NCBI RefSeq assembly: GCF_004349065.1
Contig: NZ_SMKZ01000005.1
Span: 120,705 to 184,704, forward strand
Length of the DNA stretch: 64,000 nucleotides
Direction: 5' to 3'
DNA from: Jiangella asiatica
GTDB lineage: Bacteria > Actinomycetota > Actinomycetes > Jiangellales > Jiangellaceae
A model generated the notes under the pieces. That model searched no databases. It was not told where the DNA came from and worked only from the letters and a program-made list of their open reading frames with translations. The translations under genes were made by a program, and so were the position numbers. Positions 59,598 through 64,000 of this stretch are shown in pieces (within the stretch, counting starts at the first letter, position 1; each line of letters begins with the position of its first letter).

Positions 59598-60665
59598 ATG
59601 CGGGTTCTGGTGACGGGTGCGGCCGGTCGGGTCGGCACGAACATGGTCAAACGCCTGGTCGGCGAGGGCGTGGATGTTCGTGCGATGGTGCTGCCGAGCG
59701 ATCCGCAGCTGTCGAAGCTCGACGCGTTCCCGGACGTGGACGTCGTCGAAGCCGACCTCGTCGACCAGGCCGCCATCGACCGCGCCTGCCGGGACGTGAC
59801 GCACGTCGTGCATCTGGCAGCACAACTCGTCCGCGGCGACTCCCCCGCCGACCGGTTCTACGACGTCAACGCGTTCGGCACGCTGCGTCTGCTCGAGGGC
59901 GTGGTGCACGCTGGCGCCGGGGTGGAACGATTCGTGCTGGCCAGCTCCGACGGCACCTACCGGCCGGGTAAGCCACCGGAGCGACCACTGCGGGAGAAGA
60001 GCTGGCAGGAGCCGGCCGACTACTACGGCACCAGCAAGCTGCTCGGTGAGATCATCCTGCGCAACCATGCCGCGCAGTTCGACATCCCCTACGCGATCGT
60101 GCGCTTCGCGACGGTCATCAGCCCCGAGGAAGCCGGGACGATGTTCCGACTCAGCTTCTGGCGAGCGGTGCTCGGCTGGCAAGCGCTCGGCAAGGACTCA
60201 CATCTGTGGCCGCTCTTCGACGGCCAGCCTGATCTGGTCAGGATCCTGAACGAGCAGGCCGGGGACGCGACCGACGACACCGCCGTTGGGCTGCGCGATC
60301 CCGACTTCCAGCCCTGGACCATCTCGCTGCTCGACGTTCGGGACGCCGTCGACGGCGTGTACCGGGCGCTCACCGAACCCGGCGCCGTCGGGCGAGCCCT
60401 CAACCTCGCGGCCATGAAGCCGACGACGCACGACGACGGCGCCTCGGCGATCGCCGACCTCTACGACGTGCCGAAGCTGATGGTGACCATGCCGATGCGG
60501 CACCGACTCGAGCTCAGCATCGACTCCGCCATCGGCCGCATCGGCTTCTGGCCGCAGCATGACTTCCGCAGCACCGTCAAGGACGGCCTTCGCGGCGCCG
60601 ACGACTACGTCCCGGCCCACTCCACCTCCGGCGTGGCCTCCACCTGGCACTCGTCGACCCCGTGA
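59598..60665 (+). CDS. NAD-dependent epimerase/dehydratase-family protein (extended SDR)
   Basis: 355 residues. TGAAGRVGTNM binds NAD, catalytic YYGTSK is present with VLASSDG upstream, and HLAAQLVRGD marks strand 4. Extended SDRs epimerise, dehydrate or reduce NDP-sugars and lactones. FRLSFWRAVLGWQAL and the WTISLLDVRDAVDGVY substrate loop are not diagnostic. The ATG gives the exact Rossmann start (MRVLVTGAAG). Divergent from the PLP-enzyme operon. Confidence 0.92.
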   Translation: MRVLVTGAAGRVGTNMVKRLVGEGVDVRAMVLPSDPQLSKLDAFPDVDVVEADLVDQAAIDRACRDVTHVVHLAAQLVRGDSPADRFYDVNAFGTLRLLEGVVHAGAGVERFVLASSDGTYRPGKPPERPLREKSWQEPADYYGTSKLLGEIILRNHAAQFDIPYAIVRFATVISPEEAGTMFRLSFWRAVLGWQALGKDSHLWPLFDGQPDLVRILNEQAGDATDDTAVGLRDPDFQPWTISLLDVRDAVDGVYRALTEPGAVGRALNLAAMKPTTHDDGASAIADLYDVPKLMVTMPMRHRLELSIDSAIGRIGFWPQHDFRSTVKDGLRGADDYVPAHSTSGVASTWHSSTP

Positions 60666-60883
60666 TGTCGGCAGAGCCGTAGGTGGCCGGTGGCGTCCGG
60701 TTCTCTGTCCTGTCGGCGCCACTGGGTCAGCGTTCCCTCCGTCCATCGACCATCAACGCCCTCCCAGCAGGGCATGGCCGGCGTCGACGCGGACACGTAG
60801 TCGGGGAAGCAGGGAATGCACGGAGCCGCCGCGGCGATGGCGTCGTCGAGGTGGACCGATCGGGGCTGGTGGACCCGACTCAC
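60605..60883 (-). CDS. Possible small Cys/His-rich protein
   Basis: 92 residues, convergent with and overlapping the epimerase 3' end by 61 bp. It contains CIPC, a CWEG segment and LCRHHG, spaced as a possible zinc site, and RWTEGTLTQWRRQDRE in between. Third-position GC is high over the first 75 codons. The GTG start has only a weak GGGA upstream. I know no matching family; the overlap lowers confidence. Confidence 0.4.
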   Translation of the reverse strand: MSRVHQPRSVHLDDAIAAAAPCIPCFPDYVSASTPAMPCWEGVDGRWTEGTLTQWRRQDREPDATGHLRLCRHHGVDECQVEATPEVEWAGT

Positions 60884-61217
60884 GACGGGTCCCGATCAGA
60901 ACGCCGAGTTCCCTTCATCCGCCGCTCACGCGCCGGCCGCCCGCCGCAGAGGCTCAGGCGGCAAGGGCCCGTGGGTTGGAGGCTCTAGTCGAGAGTGATT
61001 GAGCACTTGGGACGCCCGCCGAGCCCGCCCCACGCAGGCGCCAAGGCCCGGAAACCCTGGGTATCGAATGGCATGAACAACCGAGATTCATTGCTTTACG
61101 GCATGCCACGAATAGAGTGGCGCCACAGGTGCCGTCGAGGCGTTGACCACAAGAAGACCCCGGCCTATTCGGCGGCGAATCAAGCCGCCAATGAATTAAT
61201 CTAATGTTGGACAGAAT

Positions 61218-61243
61218 GGGCCCACGTATACGTTTCGTGGCCC
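61218..61243 (+). terminator. Hairpin followed by T-rich sequence
   Basis: GGGC-(C)-CACG pairs with CGTG-GCCC, giving an 8-bp stem with one bulge, followed by TCTTGTGTT. It is the most terminator-like element in the interval, 14 bp after a 69-codon frame. Confidence 0.4.
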
Positions 61244-61762
61244 TCTTGTGTTAGCCGCCGCTGAGGGTGCCGATGTGCCATCGTCACCCGTGACGACCAG
61301 GCCGGATGCAAAATCGCTGGTCGCCATCGCGTAGCCGTGAGTGGCTTGTCGGCATTGCGGCGGCTCGGTCGGCAAGGTGGCGGCTGCGCTCCCGGGCCGA
61401 TGGTGGGACGGTTTTGCGCTAGACGCAGGAATGTGCGACGCTACTCTTAGACATCACAATTTCGATGCCTTCCCTTCGCAAGCCAGTCGGCGACAGAACC
61501 GAGCGTCAGGTCGCCGGGATGTGACAGTTGACATAGCCAAGCGGCTAGATGTATTTGTAGAGACAAAGGTTTTATTGATTGGAACAGCACTGGCCGGTGT
61601 GGGAAAGGAGCCCGCGAGAACGCCCCCTTGGTCACCGACAAACATTCCGGCCGTGCACGTTGCCGGCGTGGGTGCTCCAACCAGCCCGTGCATCGCGCGG
61701 TGGCAGCCCCGCGCCGGTGACGCCGAGGCGGAGGGCCGAGATCACGGGGACGTCTCGCTGAC

Positions 61763-61801
61763 ACGAGGAGCCGCCGGCCAACATGGCTGGCGGCTCCTCG
61801 T
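61763..61801. terminator. Long hairpin upstream of the ABC ATPase operon
   Basis: ACGAGGAGCCGCC (61763-61775) pairs perfectly with GGCGGCTCCTCGT (61789-61801). The stem continues through a G-T wobble to GCC/GGC, leaving an AACAT loop. No T-tract. It sits 122 bp before the operon start and may end transcription from upstream. Confidence 0.6.
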
Positions 61802-61880
61802 CAGCTCAGGTGTTGATCAGGTCAGGCTTCCACCGCCGCCCAGCGGCGTCGGGCAGGCCCGAGTGATAGCATGTTCCGAA

Positions 61881-61900
61881 TATGAAATGGAGATTTCGTA
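61881..61900. promoter_or_regulatory. Dyad before the ABC ATPase operon
   Basis: TATGAAAT-GGAG-ATTTCGTA has 7 of 8 arm bases matching. It lies 23 bp before the ATG at 61924 and resembles a repressor operator. The regulator is not identifiable in the window. Confidence 0.45.
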
Positions 61901-61923
61901 CTTCGATCTAGTTCGGAGGTCCG

Positions 61924-63003
61924 ATGACGCTCAGGCCCACGTCTGCCGCTCATCGGGGCGGGCCTGTCACCGACACAGCCCGCGGCCCGCTGCTGACGGT
62001 GCGCGATCTTCGGGTGAGATTCCCCAAGAGATACGGCGACGTGGCAGTGCTCGACGGCATCGACCTGGAGATCAAACTCGGGGAGGCCGTCGCTGTCGTC
62101 GGCGAGTCGGGCTGTGGCAAGTCACTACTCGGGCTGTCCGCGGCGAATCTCCTCCCACCTACCGCGGAATGGACCGGCACCGTCGAGTTCCGCGGCCAGG
62201 ACGTTCGAGCGATGTCACGGCAGAGTCTTCGTCGCATGCGGGGTGCCGGAATCGGGGTCGTGTATCAGGACGCCATGAGCAGTCTCAATCCCGGCATGAC
62301 AGTGTCGGCACAGATGCGCCAGGTCTGCGGACTCGGTGCGACGTCGACACCGGAGGAGCTCCTGACCTCCGTCGGGCTGCGCGACACCCAGCGCATACTT
62401 CGCTCCCGGCCTTATCAACTGTCCGGAGGGCAACGTCAACGCATCCTGATCGCACTCGCACTGGCGCGGGACCCTGATTTGATCATCGCCGACGAGCCGA
62501 CTACTGCTCTTGACGTGACGGTCCAACGTCAGGTGATCGAACTGCTTCAGAGCCTGCGGAGCAGCCGGCAGTTCGCAATGCTCTTCGTCAGCCATGACCT
62601 CGCGCTGGTGTCGCAGTTCGCCAGCAGGGTGGTCATCCTCTATGCCGGCCAGATCGTGGAGTCCGGACCTACGAGGGCCGTCCTCGCCAACCCTCGCCAT
62701 CCCTATACGGCAGGCCTGCTGCAGGCCACCGTCAGCCTCGAAGAACGCCGGCCGACGCTGGCACCCATCCCTGGCCAGGTCCGGACACCGGCCGGCTTCC
62801 TCTCAGGCTGCCGCTTCCGGGAACGCTGCGCTCGTGCCGACGAGGCCTGCGCGACGAGACCCGCCCTTAAGGTCGACGGCGCCCGGCGCCTCGCCTGCTA
62901 TCACCCGGTCACGTCAGGCGCCAGCCCGGAAACGAGAGTCGCCGAGGCGGGCGAAGGCGATTCCATCGCGACCGACACGTCGGCAGGACGGAGCCAGCCA
63001 TGA
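61924..63003 (+). CDS. ABC transporter ATP-binding protein (DppD/OppD type)
   Basis: 359 residues. Walker A GESGCGKS, signature LSGGQRQR, Walker B LIIADEPTTALD and the H-loop SHDLAL are intact. The C-terminal extension has the peptide-transporter oligopeptide domain with four Cys in the GCRFRERC...C...ACYHP pattern, typical of DppD/OppD proteins. It drives uptake of peptides or oligosaccharides. CGGAGG precedes the ATG. No permease or binding protein is in this operon; the nearest matching binding protein is the orphan family-5 lipoprotein at 1834-3414. Confidence 0.95.
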   Translation: MTLRPTSAAHRGGPVTDTARGPLLTVRDLRVRFPKRYGDVAVLDGIDLEIKLGEAVAVVGESGCGKSLLGLSAANLLPPTAEWTGTVEFRGQDVRAMSRQSLRRMRGAGIGVVYQDAMSSLNPGMTVSAQMRQVCGLGATSTPEELLTSVGLRDTQRILRSRPYQLSGGQRQRILIALALARDPDLIIADEPTTALDVTVQRQVIELLQSLRSSRQFAMLFVSHDLALVSQFASRVVILYAGQIVESGPTRAVLANPRHPYTAGLLQATVSLEERRPTLAPIPGQVRTPAGFLSGCRFRERCARADEACATRPALKVDGARRLACYHPVTSGASPETRVAEAGEGDSIATDTSAGRSQP

Positions 63004-63824
63004 CAACCCAGCCCGTTGTCACCCCCACGCCGACCCAGGTCGGCAAGCCGATCTTCGACGCACGAAACCTAGTGGTGACCTACGCGAGCAAGCACGGCCC
63101 CGTCACGGCGCTCGACGACGTCTCGCTCAGCGTCCACCCCGGCCAGGCGATCGGATTGATCGGCGAGTCCGGCTCCGGCAAGACCACGCTGGCACGGTCA
63201 CTGCTCGGCTTGATCACGCCCAATTCCGGCCGGGTGCTGTATCGCGGCCGCGACGTCTACGCGATGAGCCAGACAGCCCGGTTCCGCACGCTGAGCCGTG
63301 ATGCCTCGATAGTGTTCCAGGACCCGCGAAGTTCGCTCAATCCGCGGTTGACCATCGGCTCGGTCATTGCCGACCCCATGAGGGTCCTGGGGACGTGTCC
63401 TCGACGAGAGATCAAGGAGCGGGTTCAGGCGCTCCTCGACAGCGTCGGGCTCTCCGTTTCCATTGCGAGCCGCCCTGTGCGCGCCCTTTCGGGTGGGCAA
63501 CTCCAGCGAGTAGCGATCGCACGCGCATTGGCCGTGGAACCAAGCGTCATTGTCGCTGACGAACCGACCTCGGCGCTGGACATGTCGATTCAAGGCGAAG
63601 TATTGAACCTGCTCCAACGTTTGAGAAGAGAACACGACCTGGCATTGATCATCGTGTCGCATGACATGCGCGTGATCCGGTTCATGACCGATATCACGGT
63701 GGTTATGAATCACGGAAAGATCGTGGAGCGAAACTCGACGGATGACATCTACGAGCACCCCAGGGAGGACTACACACGATCCCTTATGTCCGCGACTCCG
63801 CGTCTGGAGCTGAACGACGACTAA
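63000..63824 (+). CDS. ABC transporter ATP-binding protein (DppF/OppF type)
   Basis: 274 residues. Walker A GESGSGKT, signature [16 protein letters not shown], Walker [13 protein letters not shown], and SHDMRVI are all present. The short C terminus lacks the Cys cluster of its partner, as expected for the F subunit. ATG overlaps the preceding stop (ATGA). The ending RSLMSATP is where the family's substrate-membrane contact region lies. Confidence 0.95.
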   Translation: MTTQPVVTPTPTQVGKPIFDARNLVVTYASKHGPVTALDDVSLSVHPGQAIGLIGESGSGKTTLARSLLGLITPNSGRVLYRGRDVYAMSQTARFRTLSRDASIVFQDPRSSLNPRLTIGSVIADPMRVLGTCPRREIKERVQALLDSVGLSVSIASRPVRALSGGQLQRVAIARALAVEPSVIVADEPTSALDMSIQGEVLNLLQRLRREHDLALIIVSHDMRVIRFMTDITVVMNHGKIVERNSTDDIYEHPREDYTRSLMSATPRLELNDD

Positions 63825-63890
63825 AGTCCGTCCTGACTCGGCGTATTGGCTCGATCCAGCAGGAATGTTACCACCTGGAGGTGTGTTGGG

Positions 63891-64000
63891 TTGTCTGGTG
63901 CTCGGGTTGGTGTCATTGGCACGGATAACACGCATGCGTACACGTACTGCGCTTTCTTGAACGGTTGGGCCGAGGACGAACCCATCCCAGTGCGACTGCC
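63891..64000 (+). CDS. Gfo/Idh/MocA-like oxidoreductase, N-terminal start (truncated by window edge)
   Basis: 36 codons from a TTG start preceded by GGAGG at nine nt. The reading RVGVIGTDNTHAYTYCAF matches the N-terminal Rossmann strand and loop of a Gfo/Idh branch that has VGLDTSH-type motifs. A GTG upstream is out of frame. It follows the ABC ATPase pair by 66 bp. The family call rests on this short stretch. Confidence 0.6.
   Translation, partial: MSGARVGVIGTDNTHAYTYCAFLNGWAEDEPIPVRL

Larger units (their letters stand above)
60884..61880. other. About 1-kb interval without a confident gene
   Basis: Between the small Cys protein and the ABC ATPase operon the composition is lower in GC around 61050-61250 and 61430-61600. 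A 69-codon plus-strand frame at 60995-61204 ends just before a hairpin but resembles nothing known. GGCGGC/GCCGCC (61171-61189) forms another small hairpin. A TTGACA at 61528-61533 with TATTTG at 61552-61557 could drive a short transcript ending at the hairpin near 61763. Confidence 0.4.

Noticed and set aside
60995..61204. 69-codon plus-strand frame
   Set aside because: Low-GC composition and no matching family; only its neighbouring hairpin supports transcription.

Overview
The window is GC-rich throughout, and third codon positions are mostly G or C. It carries several actinobacterial hallmarks: a fasR-fabD-fabH-acpP-fabF-accD fatty-acid synthesis cluster, a homodimeric-type aceE preceded by a divergent DUF3052 / AhpE pair, DUF3145, frequent GTG and TTG starts, and many 4-bp ATGA/GTGA stop-start overlaps. 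I infer a soil- or plant-associated actinomycete rich in sugar-utilisation genes. The order of the fab genes is that known from Streptomyces, with a mycobacterial-style accD appended. The species cannot be named from this sequence.

Layout. (1) 1-9.2 kb: a catabolic locus with the tail of a Gfo/Idh/MocA dehydrogenase, two SDR dehydrogenases, a family-5 solute-binding lipoprotein, a GH20 hexosaminidase-like enzyme, RidA, an IclR regulator, another SDR and a D-aminoacylase-type amidohydrolase. (2) 9.3-11.1 kb: a small unknown protein, an arylamine N-acetyltransferase and a NIPSNAP-type protein. (3) 11.2-20.7 kb: a divergent sugar locus. A fused acyltransferase/alpha-rich protein, a hydroxyacid dehydrogenase and a LacI regulator lie on the minus strand. 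A TIM-barrel epimerase, a complete sugar ABC importer except its ATPase, and an ADP-ribosylglycohydrolase-family protein lie on the plus strand. Three copies of a GAAACGATA-type motif sit between the two arms. (4) 20.9-27.3 kb: APC permease/PadR pair, HAD hydrolase, a PIN-toxin/antitoxin pair, an MMPL transporter and tRNA-Val(TAC). (5) 27.4-41.4 kb: core genes (zinc-ribbon protein, ahpE, DUF3052, aceE, pirin, membrane protein, fasR, fabD-fabH-acpP-fabF-accD, DUF3145). (6) 41.6-47.8 kb: winged-helix protein, three XRE regulators in a row, an SDR with a MerR-type promoter, two tandem GNAT-like paralogues and an unusual Asn-Gly-repeat/coiled-coil protein. (7) 47.9-60.7 kb: an accessory metabolic locus around a second IclR regulator, with a fused TPP-dependent E1 dehydrogenase, acyl-CoA ligase and class III aminotransferase on one side. 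The other side has an SMP-30 lactonase, a KAS III-like synthase, SDR, Gfo/Idh oxidoreductase, threonine-synthase-like PLP enzyme and an NDP-sugar-epimerase-like protein. (8) 60.9-64 kb: a 1-kb gene-poor stretch with hairpins, then two peptide/oligosaccharide-type ABC ATPases and the start of another Gfo/Idh protein.

How it fits together. Loci 1, 3, 7 and 8 look like separately regulated uptake-and-oxidation modules. The regulators present are IclR, LacI, IclR, and for locus 8 an unidentified regulator with a dyad upstream. Loci 1 and 7 share paralogous IclR, SDR and Gfo/Idh components. The most unusual items are a FabD carrying a C-terminal biotinyl/lipoyl-like domain without the usual lysine, a fused left-handed-beta-helix acyltransferase, a dispersed intergenic hairpin with a compensatory base change between its two copies, and the IclR-centred locus around 48-60 kb, whose pathway I cannot name.
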